Assembly: GCF_001042525.2 (NCBI RefSeq)
Contig: NZ_CP011921.2
Span: forward strand, 62,001-126,000
Source: Francisella orientalis FNO12
GTDB lineage: Bacteria; Pseudomonadota; Gammaproteobacteria; Francisellales; Francisellaceae
DNA: 64,000 nt
Reading direction: 5' to 3'
Part shown: positions 38,232-48,064 of the stretch, piece after piece
Position numbering within the stretch: the first letter of the stretch is position 1
Layout of the letters: every line of letters starts with the position of its first letter
The notes under the pieces: generated by a model
Told to the model about the DNA's origin: nothing
The model's input: the letters and a program-made list of their open reading frames with translations, nothing else
The model's database searches: none
Translations under genes and position numbers: made by a program

Positions 38232-39752
38232 TTAGCTTCTTCGTTTAAGAGTATACAAATCTTTACGTCTATCTCTTAGGTTTTTGATACTACCAAACTG
38301 ATTTAGTTCACGAAGTAGATCAATATCAACATCTACTATTAGTATCATTTCAGTATTTGGGGTGGCTTCAGCTTTTATACCAGTAGGAGGGAAGGCAAAG
38401 TCACAAGGTGTGAATACCATAGATTGAGCATACTGGATATCCATGTTGTGTACATTCGGTAAGTTACCTACACTACCTGCTATAGCAACATAACACTCGT
38501 TTTCTATAGCTCTCGCTTGGGCGCAGTTTCTAACTCTTGAGAAGCCATTTTGAGTATCTGTCAAAAATGGTACAAAAAGAATATCCATACCATCCTCTGC
38601 AAGTATTCTACTTAATTCAGGGAACTCTGAATCATAACAAACCAATATACCAATTTTACCACAATCAGTGTCAAATACTTCAAGTTTGTCACCACCTTGA
38701 AGTCCCCAAACCATAGCCTCATCAGGAGTTACATGAAGTTTTTCATATTTCTCTACAGTACCATCTCTACGGCATAGATAGCCAACATTATATAGCTTTC
38801 CATCTTTCATTTCAGGCATACTTCCTGTAATGATATTGATGTTATAAGTTATAGCGAATTCTGAGAATTTATCAGTAATTATTTGAGTATGTTTTGCAAG
38901 CTCTCTAATTGCTTCAGGTTCTGATAAATGATTGTTCTCAGCCATTAATGGAGCATTGAAAAACTCTGGGAATAATGCAAAATCAGATCTATAGTTGGAT
39001 ACGGCATTTACGAAGTATTTAGCATGTTGCATTAGCTCATCTAAGCCTTTATATGGACGCATTTGCCATTGAATTAGTCCGAGACGGACATCTCTTTTTA
39101 TGGGAGCTGCTTCTTTTGCTTCTTCTTCATAATAGATATTTGTCCATTTTAGTAATATTGCAAAGTCGTTAGATTCGGTATCACCTTCTAAATATGATTT
39201 GACAACTCTAATTGGTTGAAAATCATTACTCATCTGAAAGCGTAAAACAGGATCCTGTAGTTCTTGTCTTTTAAGTTTGTTGATATACTCTTGGGGAGTC
39301 ATTTTATCAGCATATTCATGATATCCAGGTATTCTGCCACCGATAATAATGCTTTTAAAATTTAGTCTTTCGCATAAGTCTTTTCTGTAGTCATAAAGTC
39401 TACGACCTAGACGCATACTTCTAAACTCAGGCTTAACAAATAGATCTATACCGTATAGTACATCACCTTCATCATCATGGGTATTGAATGTGTCATTTCC
39501 AGTGATTTCTTTATAAGTGTATTTATGACCAAATTTTTTGTAGTCAACGATAATTGATAAAGCACATCCAGCTAACTGATCATTAACTTTTATGACGACT
39601 TGTCCTTCTGGGAATTTCTTTATTAGAGTATCTATTTGGTGATCTTCCCAGTAAGGGTTTCTAATATTGTAAACTTCTATCATAGCCTCTTTAAGTTCTT
39701 GATAGTCATCTGGGCTTAAGTAATCAAGTTTGATATTTTCTACATTTACCAT
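38232..39752 (-). CDS. GNAT acetyltransferase / carbon-nitrogen hydrolase (nitrilase superfamily) fusion
   Basis: This is a two-domain cytoplasmic protein of 506 residues. Residues about 10-210 form a GNAT acetyltransferase (LFVKPEFRSMRLGRRLYDYRK). Residues about 220-500 form a nitrilase-type amidase with the Glu-Lys-Cys triad in ALFPEFFNAP, EKLHVTPDE and ILVCYDSEFPE. Such fusions are widespread, but their substrate is unknown. It is divergent from aspS with a 229-base gap. Confidence 0.88.
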   Translation of the reverse strand: MVNVENIKLDYLSPDDYQELKEAMIEVYNIRNPYWEDHQIDTLIKKFPEGQVVIKVNDQLAGCALSIIVDYKKFGHKYTYKEITGNDTFNTHDDEGDVLYGIDLFVKPEFRSMRLGRRLYDYRKDLCERLNFKSIIIGGRIPGYHEYADKMTPQEYINKLKRQELQDPVLRFQMSNDFQPIRVVKSYLEGDTESNDFAILLKWTNIYYEEEAKEAAPIKRDVRLGLIQWQMRPYKGLDELMQHAKYFVNAVSNYRSDFALFPEFFNAPLMAENNHLSEPEAIRELAKHTQIITDKFSEFAITYNINIITGSMPEMKDGKLYNVGYLCRRDGTVEKYEKLHVTPDEAMVWGLQGGDKLEVFDTDCGKIGILVCYDSEFPELSRILAEDGMDILFVPFLTDTQNGFSRVRNCAQARAIENECYVAIAGSVGNLPNVHNMDIQYAQSMVFTPCDFAFPPTGIKAEATPNTEMILIVDVDIDLLRELNQFGSIKNLRDRRKDLYTLKRRS

Positions 39753-39917
39753 TTTTTAGTTGTTTGAGTTTAAAAAGATAGTTAATACAAGGTATATTAC
39801 TATAAACTTTAGTTTGTAAATCCCTTGATCAAATTTAATTTGCTATCGCAAGCGTATTAAATTTTCATAATTATCTAACTTTTTATTTGCATCAACTTAG
39901 TCTTCTTTATTATTTCT

Positions 39918-39926
39918 TGCTATAAT
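39918..39926 (+). promoter_or_regulatory. candidate extended -10 promoter for aspS
   Basis: TGCTATAAT (39918-39926) is a perfect extended -10 (TGnTATAAT), 56 bases upstream of aspS ATG. There is no good -35, as allowed for this promoter class. Confidence 0.45.
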
Positions 39927-39981
39927 ATTGTGATTAAATTTGTCTATTTATTTTTTAAAAACTTTTGAAGGGTTGATTTAA

Positions 39982-41751
39982 ATGAGAACACATTATAGTT
40001 CAGATGTTAATGAGAAGTTACAAAATCAAAAAGTAACAATTTGTGGTTGGGTGCATAGACGTCGCGATCATGGCGGTGTTATTTTCTTAGATATTAGAGA
40101 TAGAACTGGTCTAGTCCAGTTAGTTTTTAATCCAGAGAGTAAGGCTTTTAAAGTAGCAGATAGCCTAAGAGGTGAGTATGTAATCAAAGCTACAGGTACT
40201 GTAAATCTACGTCCAGAAGGTCAAGAGAACAAAAATCTTGCTAGTGGTAAAGTAGAAATCATTGGTGAAGATCTAGAGATAGTAAATAAGTCTAAAACTA
40301 TCCCGTTTCAGTTAGATGATTTCCAATTAACTGGTGAAGATGTCAAACTTAAGTATCGCTATATTGATTTACGTCGTCCAGAAATGCAAAACAAATTAAT
40401 TATACGTTCTAAAGCTATTAGATATGTGCGTAATTTCTTAGATAATAATGGCTTTTTAGATATTGAAACGCCATTTTTGACAAAAGCAACTCCAGAAGGT
40501 GCTAGAGACTACCTTGTACCCAGTCGTAATTTTAATGGTAAGTTCTATGCTCTTCCTCAATCTCCTCAGCTATTCAAACAGCTTTTGATGGTTTCGGGCT
40601 TTGATAGATATTATCAGGTTGTTAAATGTTTTCGTGATGAAGATTTAAGAGCTGATAGACAGCCAGAATTTACACAAATAGATATCGAGGCTTCATTTAT
40701 AGATGAAGCATTCATTATGTCTACTATGGAAAAAATGATTATTGGTCTTTTTGATGTTACTATCGGCGTGAAATTCAATACTCCGTTCCAAGTAATGACT
40801 TATGCAGAAGCTATGGATAAGTATGGTTTAGATAAGCCAGATTTAAGAATTCCTCTTGAGTTTGTAAATATCAAAGAAGATATGAAAAATGAAGAGTTTA
40901 AGGTGTTTTCTGGACCAGCAAATGATCCGGAAGCTCGTGTGGTAGCTATGCGTGTGCCAGGTGGTAATGATAAGCTTAGCCGTAAGAAAATCGATGAGTA
41001 TACTAAGTTTGTTGGTATCTATGGAGCAAGAGGGCTTGCATATATCAAGATTAATTCACTATCTGAAGGTAAAGATGGTTTACAGTCTCCGATTGTGAAA
41101 AATATCTCTGAAGAGACACTATTCAAGGTTATTGAAAAAACAGGTGCTCAAGTCGGTGATGTATTGTTCTTTGGCGCAGCTAAAGCTAATATTGTTAATG
41201 ATTCTATGGGAGCATTGAGAGCTAAAATTGGTGAAGACTTTGAAATATTCACTAAAGACTGGGCACCATTATGGGTTGTTGATTTTCCTATGTTTGAGAA
41301 AGATGGTAATCGTTTATATGCTGTTCATCATCCATTTACAGCTCCTAAGGTTGATACTGTTGAAGAGCTTACTAAAGATCCTAAAAATCTACTTTCAAGA
41401 GCTTATGATATGGTTATCAATGGTTATGAAGTTGGTGGTGGTTCTATTCGTATTCATAGACAAGATATGCAGGCTAAAGTATTTAACTTATTAGGTATTT
41501 CTGATGAGGAAGCTCGTGAGAAGTTTGGCTTTATGCTAGATGCGTTATCTTATGGTACGCCGGTTCATGGGGGTATTGCATTTGGTGTGGATAGATTAAT
41601 TATGCTACTTACAAATACTACAAATATCCGTGATGTGATAGCATTTCCTAAAACTCAGACAGCTAGCTGTTTGATGACAGAAGCGCCATCTAATGTTTCT
41701 CTTGAGCAATTAAATGAGCTGGGTATAGCTGTTAAGAAAGAAGATAAATAA
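39982..41751 (+). CDS. aspS: aspartyl-tRNA synthetase
   Basis: AspRS charges tRNA-Asp. It has an N-terminal OB anticodon-binding domain ([20 protein letters not shown]), the class II motif 2 ([21 protein letters not shown]), the GAD insert, and motif 3 ([14 protein letters not shown]). Length is 589 residues, normal for bacteria. The natural end [11 protein letters not shown] is intact. RBS is GAAGGG. Confidence 0.97.
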   Translation: MRTHYSSDVNEKLQNQKVTICGWVHRRRDHGGVIFLDIRDRTGLVQLVFNPESKAFKVADSLRGEYVIKATGTVNLRPEGQENKNLASGKVEIIGEDLEIVNKSKTIPFQLDDFQLTGEDVKLKYRYIDLRRPEMQNKLIIRSKAIRYVRNFLDNNGFLDIETPFLTKATPEGARDYLVPSRNFNGKFYALPQSPQLFKQLLMVSGFDRYYQVVKCFRDEDLRADRQPEFTQIDIEASFIDEAFIMSTMEKMIIGLFDVTIGVKFNTPFQVMTYAEAMDKYGLDKPDLRIPLEFVNIKEDMKNEEFKVFSGPANDPEARVVAMRVPGGNDKLSRKKIDEYTKFVGIYGARGLAYIKINSLSEGKDGLQSPIVKNISEETLFKVIEKTGAQVGDVLFFGAAKANIVNDSMGALRAKIGEDFEIFTKDWAPLWVVDFPMFEKDGNRLYAVHHPFTAPKVDTVEELTKDPKNLLSRAYDMVINGYEVGGGSIRIHRQDMQAKVFNLLGISDEEAREKFGFMLDALSYGTPVHGGIAFGVDRLIMLLTNTTNIRDVIAFPKTQTASCLMTEAPSNVSLEQLNELGIAVKKEDK

Positions 41752-41830
41752 TCTCTAAGTTAATTCAATTTTTCTCAAAATTAACATTATTGATTTTTGC
41801 TAGTTATCTAAGATAAAGTTATTCAGTAAT

Positions 41831-42628
41831 TTAAGATTCTAAAATATCTTTATTTTCAGTTTTTGTCCAGTGAGCATTTGGTCTGTCAATATATTGAAAA
41901 TAATCGTTAGTAAAAGCTCCTTGTATACAAGTTTCTCTACTATGTCTAAAAGTAGTATTTTCATCATTCATGATTGCTTCCATCACACCAGGACCTGTTA
42001 AGTACCAAACACCTAAATCAGATCTATTAGCTTCGATATTTTTAAGGATAATATCAATGTACTCTTTAATCTTTGAATTATTTGGAGCCGCTGCTAAAAA
42101 ATAGTTAGTTGCGTAGTACTTTTTAGACTCATCTGTTTCTTTTCTATGCTTAGCTTTTATAAACATTTCGTTATTTTTTTTCAAGAATTTCTCAGGTCTA
42201 GCTACAAGACAGCCATCCATATCTATATATAGACCACCATTTTTGTAGATAGCCAATAGTCTCCAAAGATCTGCTTTAGCTGCTCCAACTGTTAGCCTTT
42301 TATACGCACTTAGAGCTTCTGGATGATTTTCGGCAATATATTTATCTACGGCATCATTATCCATGAATCTATACTCATAGCACGGAGCCATAAAACGATT
42401 AAACAAATAGTTTACATATAGTGGTAGAGTTACTTTATTAGTAAAGTTTGTTTGCCAAATAATTCTAGGGACATTTGATTCTTTTTTTATTTTTATAAGT
42501 GGTTTGCTGTAGCTTGACAGAGTAAATCTTTTTTTTGGGAATATCTTATGAAAAAGCTTGGATACTAGCTTGACTATATTTCCTATAATTCTGATAAATC
42601 TACTACTTATAATATCGACATTTAGCAT
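41831..42628 (-). CDS. glycosyltransferase, DXD-type sugar-binding (GT32-like)
   Basis: This 265-residue protein has an N-terminal PRIIWQTNF and the mid-region LTVGAAKADLWRLLAIYKNGGLYIDMDG, with the DMD metal motif of GT32/OCH1-like glycosyltransferases. Such enzymes add sugars to polysaccharides or lipids. A hydrophobic N-terminal stretch may bind membrane. The donor and acceptor are unknown. It is alone between aspS and rnb, on the opposite strand. Confidence 0.75.
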   Translation of the reverse strand: MLNVDIISSRFIRIIGNIVKLVSKLFHKIFPKKRFTLSSYSKPLIKIKKESNVPRIIWQTNFTNKVTLPLYVNYLFNRFMAPCYEYRFMDNDAVDKYIAENHPEALSAYKRLTVGAAKADLWRLLAIYKNGGLYIDMDGCLVARPEKFLKKNNEMFIKAKHRKETDESKKYYATNYFLAAAPNNSKIKEYIDIILKNIEANRSDLGVWYLTGPGVMEAIMNDENTTFRHSRETCIQGAFTNDYFQYIDRPNAHWTKTENKDILES

Positions 42629-42685
42629 AAAAATATAAACTATTGAATGTTATAATCTCATCATTATAACATCCGAACTTTTTTT

Positions 42686-44560
42686 ATGTTACTTGAAAAT
42701 CAGAGCATCAAAAATGCCTTAGTAATTTTTAAATCAAAACCTGCAAAGGTTGTAGAGATATTAGATAAAAAAATAGAAATAGAAACTTTAGATAGTAAGA
42801 ATATAAAGTTACCTGCAAAAAATGTCCAAATACTTACAGTTTTAGCAAATGATTTTGATTTGGCTAAACTTGAGAAATTAGAAATTCCTGAGTTAGAGTT
42901 AACATGGGAGTTATTACAAGAGCAACAACAAACATCAATTGATGAGTTAAGAGAGCTTCTTTTTGAATTCGTAGGAGCTAATCAAGCTTATACTGTATGG
43001 CTTTTAGTTTCTGAGGGAGAGTATTTTAGCTTTAATGAAGACTTTACTATTAATATTCATTCACAAGAGCAAAAAGATCAAATAGTTAGCGATAAACAAG
43101 AGAAGCTCAAAAAAGAACAAGAACTAAATGATTTTATAGAGTGTCTTAATAATAAAACTTTTAATATCGAAGACACAAAATTTCTTAAAGAAATAGAGGC
43201 TTTAGCAACACTTAAAAGTACAAAATGTCGTTTCTTTAAATACTTAAATATGGAAGAGTCTGAGAATAGTGCGTATAAGTTACTCTTGGATATTGGTTAT
43301 TGGGATGAATTTTTTAATCCTTATTTATATCGATATGGTGCGGAGTTAGAAAGTAATCCTGCGGAATTTAAATATAATTCTGGGTCAGATAGTCAGCGTG
43401 TCGATCTAACACATCTGACTGCTTATGCTATAGATGATGAGGGTAGTAATGATCCTGATGATGCGATTAGTTGGGATACTCAACAAAATAAAATGTGGGT
43501 TCATATAGCTGATCCATCTTCTAGCATAAATTTTGGCGATGAAGTAGATCTTGAAGCTAGAGCGCGAGGTTCTAATTTATATGTGCCAGAGCATATAATC
43601 ACAATGTTGCCACCTCAAGCAACACAAAAGTTAGGTTTAGGCCTACAAGAAGTTTCTCCAGCTTTGTCAGTAGGATTTAGACTTAATGAGTCAAGTGATA
43701 TTCATGATATTGAAATATGTTTTAGTAACATAAAAGTTACTAGATATTCTTATGAGTTCGTTGAAGAAAATATCTCTGCTCTAGAGCTTGGAGACATAGG
43801 GGCTTATGCTAAATATTTCACTAATAAGCGTTTGACAAAGGGAGCAGTAGAGCTTGATTTTCCTGAGATAAAAATATCATTGGATAGTGATAATAATGTC
43901 AAACTAACTGACTTACCACGCTTAAACTCAAGAACATTGGTACGTGATACTATGCTAATGGCTGGAGTGGCTATTGGACAGTTTTGTAAAGAAAATAATA
44001 TTTGTGTACCTTTTTCAACACAACCAGAGCATGATCTTGAGCAAGATGATTTAGAGAATATTGACTCAATAGCCGATATGTTTGCAACACGTAAAAAGCT
44101 CCAAAGAGGTAAATATTCTACAGAACCTGATGTTCACGCAGGTATGGGGTTAGACTCTTATGTACAAGTGACAAGTCCTCTAAGAAGATATTTAGATTTG
44201 CTTGTTCATTACCAATTACGTAATTTCTTAGAAAATAAGCAAATGATTAGTGTTGAAGATGTCGATAATATAATTGCTCAAGTAGATATTCCTATTAAGT
44301 CAAATAGACAAACGGAGCGTTTTTCTAATTCACATTGGAAATTAGTATATCTAATGCAGAATCCTAATTTAGAGTTCCAAGCAACGGTTATCGAAAAACT
44401 AGATAAAGGTCGTTTAATGGTTTCTATCGCAGATTTAGCAATGACTAAAAAACTTGCAGTTAGTGGCAAGTATGATTTAAATGATCAAATAAAACTACAA
44501 AACACCTCTGTAAACCTTGTTACACAAGAGGCTTTCTTTAAGGTTATTGAAGAGAATTAA
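42686..44560 (+). CDS. RNase II/R family exoribonuclease (RNB domain)
   Basis: This 624-residue protein has the RNB catalytic core with the acidic Mg site YAIDDEGSNDPDDAISWD near residues 248-265, followed by WVHIADPSS and PSYV-like TSPLRRYLDLLVHYQ. The N-terminus is divergent and lacks clear cold-shock domains; the end is a short S1-like part. Length suggests a processive 3'-5' exoribonuclease distinct from RNase R, with rnb as the closest label. Confidence 0.85.
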   Translation: MLLENQSIKNALVIFKSKPAKVVEILDKKIEIETLDSKNIKLPAKNVQILTVLANDFDLAKLEKLEIPELELTWELLQEQQQTSIDELRELLFEFVGANQAYTVWLLVSEGEYFSFNEDFTINIHSQEQKDQIVSDKQEKLKKEQELNDFIECLNNKTFNIEDTKFLKEIEALATLKSTKCRFFKYLNMEESENSAYKLLLDIGYWDEFFNPYLYRYGAELESNPAEFKYNSGSDSQRVDLTHLTAYAIDDEGSNDPDDAISWDTQQNKMWVHIADPSSSINFGDEVDLEARARGSNLYVPEHIITMLPPQATQKLGLGLQEVSPALSVGFRLNESSDIHDIEICFSNIKVTRYSYEFVEENISALELGDIGAYAKYFTNKRLTKGAVELDFPEIKISLDSDNNVKLTDLPRLNSRTLVRDTMLMAGVAIGQFCKENNICVPFSTQPEHDLEQDDLENIDSIADMFATRKKLQRGKYSTEPDVHAGMGLDSYVQVTSPLRRYLDLLVHYQLRNFLENKQMISVEDVDNIIAQVDIPIKSNRQTERFSNSHWKLVYLMQNPNLEFQATVIEKLDKGRLMVSIADLAMTKKLAVSGKYDLNDQIKLQNTSVNLVTQEAFFKVIEEN

Positions 44561-44587
44561 CCGAGTTCTAACAATAAATCAACAGTT

Positions 44588-44596
44588 TTATCCACA
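44588..44596 (+). promoter_or_regulatory. DnaA box 1 (TTATCCACA)
   Basis: Perfect match to the consensus DnaA box TTATCCACA in the 331-base gene-free region 44561-44891. Confidence 0.6.
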
Positions 44597-44744
44597 GGAT
44601 GTAAAAAATAGCTGTAAATAAAAGAATAAGTACTTTTAAAGTTGTAAAACTATTGTATGTCAAAGGCTTGAGGTATGTAATAAATCTTTACTAAATTAGT
44701 AAATCAACATTTTTAACAAAAATTTCATATAGATATAAACAAAC

Positions 44745-44753
44745 TTATCCACA
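44745..44753 (+). promoter_or_regulatory. DnaA box 2 (TTATCCACA)
   Basis: Second perfect TTATCCACA in the same orientation, 157 bases from the first. Between the two is a palindrome, TTTACTA-AAT-TAGTAAA (44687-44703), and AT-rich sequence. Apart from these, I see no gene or RNA in 44561-44891. Confidence 0.6.
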
Positions 44754-44891
44754 ATTGGTGTTGATATTATTCTTTCACAGCTTGAATTACTTAACGTGCA
44801 ATGCTTTGAGGATTGTTTAACTTTTTAGATATTAATAAATTTTTTAAATTAATGTATCATTCTAATTAATATTAGAAGAATTAGAAATTTT

Positions 44892-45560
44892 ATGAATTAC
44901 GAGCTTGTTGAGTCACCAAAGCAGTCAAAATTTTGCGTTATTTGGCTACATGGTCTGGGTGCAGATGGACATGATTTTGTTGATGTTATCAATTATTTTG
45001 ATGTTTCATTGGATGAAATTAAATTTGTTTTTCCTCATGCTGATGTTATGCCTGTTACTATAAATATGGGGATGCAGATGCGTGCCTGGTATAATATCAA
45101 GTCACTTGATACAAATAGCCTAAATAGAGTGGTGGATGTTGAAGGTATTAATGGTTCCATAGTAAAAGTTAACAAGTTAATAGATAGTCAGATCAATCAA
45201 GGTATTGCTAGTGAAAATATTATTTTGACCGGCTTTTCTCAAGGTGGTGTAATTGCAACTTATACAGCTATTACATCTCAAAGGAGGCTTGGAGGTATTA
45301 TGGCTTTATCTACATACTTACCAGCATGGGATGATTTTAAAGATAAGATTACATCTATAAATAAAGGATTACCTATACTAGTTTGCCATGGTACCGATGA
45401 TCAAGTACTACCTGAAGTTCTTGGTCATGATTTATCAGATAAGCTAAAAGCTAATGGTTTTGCTAATGAGTATAAACACTATGTGGGTATGCAACACGCT
45501 GTATGTATGGAAGAAATAAAAGATATCTCAAACTTTATCGCAAAGACATTTAAAATATGA
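44892..45560 (+). CDS. APT1-like carboxylesterase/serine hydrolase
   Basis: This 222-residue alpha/beta hydrolase of the phospholipase/carboxylesterase (acyl-protein thioesterase 1-like) family has the oxyanion loop WLHGLGADGHDF at residues 18-29 and Ser116 in GFSQGG. Acid candidates Asp169/170 lie in HGTDDQV and His202 in MQHAV. Francisella has a characterised homologue of this type (FTT258). The stop overlaps hemC by 4 bases, an odd pairing. Confidence 0.9.
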   Translation: MNYELVESPKQSKFCVIWLHGLGADGHDFVDVINYFDVSLDEIKFVFPHADVMPVTINMGMQMRAWYNIKSLDTNSLNRVVDVEGINGSIVKVNKLIDSQINQGIASENIILTGFSQGGVIATYTAITSQRRLGGIMALSTYLPAWDDFKDKITSINKGLPILVCHGTDDQVLPEVLGHDLSDKLKANGFANEYKHYVGMQHAVCMEEIKDISNFIAKTFKI

Positions 45561-46459
45561 AACAAATAGTTATAGCTAGTCGCGAAAGCAAACTAGCATT
45601 GTGGCAGACAAATTACGTCAAAGATCGAATTCAACAAGAGCTAAACATTCCTTGTCAAATAAGTACTATGAAAACGCAGGGCGATATTATTCTGGATAAA
45701 CCACTTAATAAGATTGGTGGTAAAGCATTGTTTATGAAAGAGTTAGAAATAGCGATGCTTAATGATAAGGCTGATATTGCTGTACACTCTCTTAAAGATG
45801 TTCCGTATGAATTGCCAGAAGGCTTTTGCCTAGCAAGCTTTATGCCAAGAGAAGACCCTAGAGATGCTTTTGTATCTAATAAATATATTTCTATAGATGA
45901 TTTACCGAGAGGTGCGATCGTTGGTACATCAAGTCTGCGCCGTAAAGCTCAACTTTTTCATTATAGGGACGATCTTATAATTAGAGATTTAAGAGGAAAT
46001 ATTCAAACAAGGCTATCAAAACTTGATAATGGTGAATATGATGCGATTATCTTAGCAAGTGCTGGGCTTATTCGTTTAGGACTTAATGAGAGAATAATAC
46101 AGCTTATTCCTGTAGAAATATCTTTACCAGCAGTTGGTCAGGGTATAGTAGTTATAGAGGCTTTGGATAAAAGTGGTGAAATTTTAGAAAAGTTACAAAA
46201 GTTAAATTGTGGTGATAGTTTTTGTGTCGCGACCGCTGAAAGAGCATTCAATCAAGAGCTAAAAGGAGGATGTCATGTTGCAATTGGCGCATATGCAGAG
46301 TTACAAGGTAACCAGATAACTCTTACAGGAATGGTTGCAAGTAGTAATGGTAAAAACATCTTAAAAAGAAAACTTATGGGAGATGATCCTATTAAACTCG
46401 GTAAATTACTAGCTCAAGAAATGATAGAGCTAGGGGCATATACAATATTGGAGAAATAA
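45557..46459 (+). CDS. hemC: porphobilinogen deaminase (hydroxymethylbilane synthase)
   Basis: HemC links four porphobilinogens into hydroxymethylbilane for haem synthesis. Catalytic Asp81 lies in HSLKDVP, and the dipyrromethane cofactor Cys239 lies in LKGGCHVAIGA. GTSSLRRKAQL is also diagnostic. Length is 300 residues. It overlaps the carboxylesterase by 4 bases and is followed by crcB after 15. Confidence 0.96.
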   Translation: MKQIVIASRESKLALWQTNYVKDRIQQELNIPCQISTMKTQGDIILDKPLNKIGGKALFMKELEIAMLNDKADIAVHSLKDVPYELPEGFCLASFMPREDPRDAFVSNKYISIDDLPRGAIVGTSSLRRKAQLFHYRDDLIIRDLRGNIQTRLSKLDNGEYDAIILASAGLIRLGLNERIIQLIPVEISLPAVGQGIVVIEALDKSGEILEKLQKLNCGDSFCVATAERAFNQELKGGCHVAIGAYAELQGNQITLTGMVASSNGKNILKRKLMGDDPIKLGKLLAQEMIELGAYTILEK

Positions 46460-46474
46460 AAAAAGGGACTTTTA

Positions 46475-46855
46475 TTGATATTAGTTGGTATTGGTGGTGG
46501 GCTTGGTGCTATGTCAAGATTTGCCTTGGCTCAAGCAACAGCAAATATTTCTAAGCAAATTCCTATAGGAATTTTGATGTGTAATATTATTGGTTCATTA
46601 ATTATAGGTATGATGGCAGCATTTTTGATACAAACCAAACTTTTTAATGAGGATATTTCTACGTATGTTAGATCTCTTTTTGTTACTGGTTTTCTAGGAG
46701 GATTTACTACTTTTTCTAGCTTTAGTTTAGACATTCTCAATTTGTTGCAACGTGGTGAGGCATTATTGGCAATTGGTTATATTCTAGTAAGTGTAATTGT
46801 ATCTTTAATAGCAGTAATCTTAGGATTTTATCTTATAATGGGAGTTTACAGATGA
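46475..46855 (+). CDS. crcB: fluoride channel CrcB (Fluc)
   Basis: CrcB forms dual-topology dimers that export fluoride. This 126-residue protein has four membrane segments, GIGGGLGAMSRF at the start and TGFLGGFTTFSSFSLD in the middle with conserved Phe/Thr pore residues. The start is TTG 46475, with AAAAGGGA upstream. No fluoride riboswitch is evident because the gene is inside an operon with hemC. Confidence 0.9.
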   Translation: MILVGIGGGLGAMSRFALAQATANISKQIPIGILMCNIIGSLIIGMMAAFLIQTKLFNEDISTYVRSLFVTGFLGGFTTFSSFSLDILNLLQRGEALLAIGYILVSVIVSLIAVILGFYLIMGVYR

Positions 46856-47271
46856 AAAAGAAATTGATGGTATTAATTTTAGTATCTTTTTTTATTTCAA
46901 GTTGTATACCGTTCCTTGGTGGTAATATGGTGGTACAAGATAATAGATTCGAGGCTGATGGTGGTAGATATGGTATTCAAATGCAGCAAGGCGTCACGGT
47001 TAAGCAGGTTTATGAAGCAATCAAAGAAGCTATAAAACAGTATCCTGATCAGTTTGAAGTAAAAGGTGATGACTATGGAGATCAAAAATCTACGGTGTGG
47101 ACTTATTGTGATAAGTATAAAGAACCTGTTACATTTGAAGCAACTCAAAGAAATGGCGGCGTATACTTAGAAGTTAGTATGGGCGAACAGGGTCAGGCTA
47201 AGCGAAACATGCAAGCTATCTACTATATTCAGGATTTAGTATTGAATAATTTACAACAAGATAATAATTAA
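46852..47271 (+). CDS. DUF3568-type lipoprotein
   Basis: This 139-residue protein has a signal peptide with lipobox ISSC at residues 15-18 (MKKKLMVLILVSFFISSC). The mature part (VKQVYEAIKEAIKQYP, then VYLEVSMGEQGQAKRNMQ) resembles the small alpha/beta DUF3568 lipoproteins common in Francisella. The function is not known to me. ATG 46852 overlaps the crcB stop (ATGA). Confidence 0.7.
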   Translation: MKKKLMVLILVSFFISSCIPFLGGNMVVQDNRFEADGGRYGIQMQQGVTVKQVYEAIKEAIKQYPDQFEVKGDDYGDQKSTVWTYCDKYKEPVTFEATQRNGGVYLEVSMGEQGQAKRNMQAIYYIQDLVLNNLQQDNN

Positions 47272-47467
47272 AAACTATCATTTAATAATTTCTATTTCTT
47301 AAAATTTTTTTTAGGGGTTAGATTCAACTATATCTTATATATCAGAAAAACTTATATGCAAAATAAGAAATATCAATTTGAAGTAAACTAAAGTTTGGTT
47401 TTTAATATGTCAAAATTTATGGCTATCTTGGGCTTTTACTAAGTTGATAAATATGGAGTGATAAGTT

Positions 47468-47644
47468 ATGAAATTTATAAAAAAACTATTTGTATTAGTA
47501 TTGATAGTATCTATCACTTCTTATGTAACTATACATAATAATTCAAATTCCAAAAATGGAGTCTTAGTTGGTGGTATCGTAGGAGCTATTTTAGGATTAA
47601 TCTGGAGTGTTATAACGTTAAGTATACTATATGCTCCATTATAG
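47468..47644 (+). CDS. 58-residue membrane protein with glycine-zipper segment
   Basis: I do not recognise the family. The protein has an N-terminal helix (LFVLVLIVSITSYVT) and a second segment GVLVGGIVGAILGLIWSVI in a Gly-x3-Gly pattern, as in small glycine-zipper proteins. GGAG lies about 10 bases upstream of the ATG. It is isolated, with 196 bases before and about 90 after. It could be a small membrane peptide or toxin; nothing further can be said. Confidence 0.5.
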   Translation: MKFIKKLFVLVLIVSITSYVTIHNNSNSKNGVLVGGIVGAILGLIWSVITLSILYAPL

Positions 47645-47887
47645 TATTCGACATTTATGACGGAGTAGTAGCTAGTTAAGATATAGGCGCTAAATTAGAG
47701 TTATTATGGATTGTAATAAATAAGGAGCATTATGAAGAAGTATTCAGTAATAGTTTTGTCAATATTGTTAATAGGATGTTCAAGTAACCCAAAAATTATA
47801 GAAGTAGGGCCTGAGGTAATTGTTTCTGAGAAGCAGCTGTTGACGAAGGAAGAAATAAAAAAAGAAGATACTAAGGATGATGCTCTT

Positions 47888-47986
47888 ACAGGTACAGGTA
47901 CAGGTACAGGTACAGGTACAGGTACAGGTACAGGTACAGGTACAGGTACAGGTACAGGTACAGGTACAGGTACAGGTACAGGTACA
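47888..47986 (+). repeat. ACAGGT hexanucleotide tandem repeat, 16.5 units
   Basis: Sixteen ACAGGT units plus ACA encode Thr-Gly in the lipoprotein. The unit is two codons long, so changes in copy number keep the frame. Perfect units suggest rapid slippage and a useful typing locus. Confidence 0.95.
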
Positions 47987-48064
47987 GGGTCTGGGTCTGG
48001 GTCTGGGTCTGGGTCTGGGTCTGGGTCTGGGTCTGGGTCTGGGTCTGGGTCTGGGTCTGGGTCT
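47987..48064 (+). repeat. GGGTCT hexanucleotide tandem repeat, 13 units
   Basis: Thirteen perfect GGGTCT units, encoding Gly-Ser, directly follow the ACAGGT array in the same frame. The two arrays differ in two of three variable positions, so they arose by separate expansions. Confidence 0.95.

Noticed and set aside
41228-41494. 88-codon ORF inside aspS
   Set aside because: Shadow of aspS in another frame, no family resemblance.
44687-44703. Palindrome TTTACTA-AAT-TAGTAAA as a terminator
   Set aside because: All A/T with no T-run; more likely part of the DnaA-box region or a factor site.
46897-47148. 83-codon minus-strand ORF opposite the DUF3568 lipoprotein
   Set aside because: Antisense shadow with no start signal.
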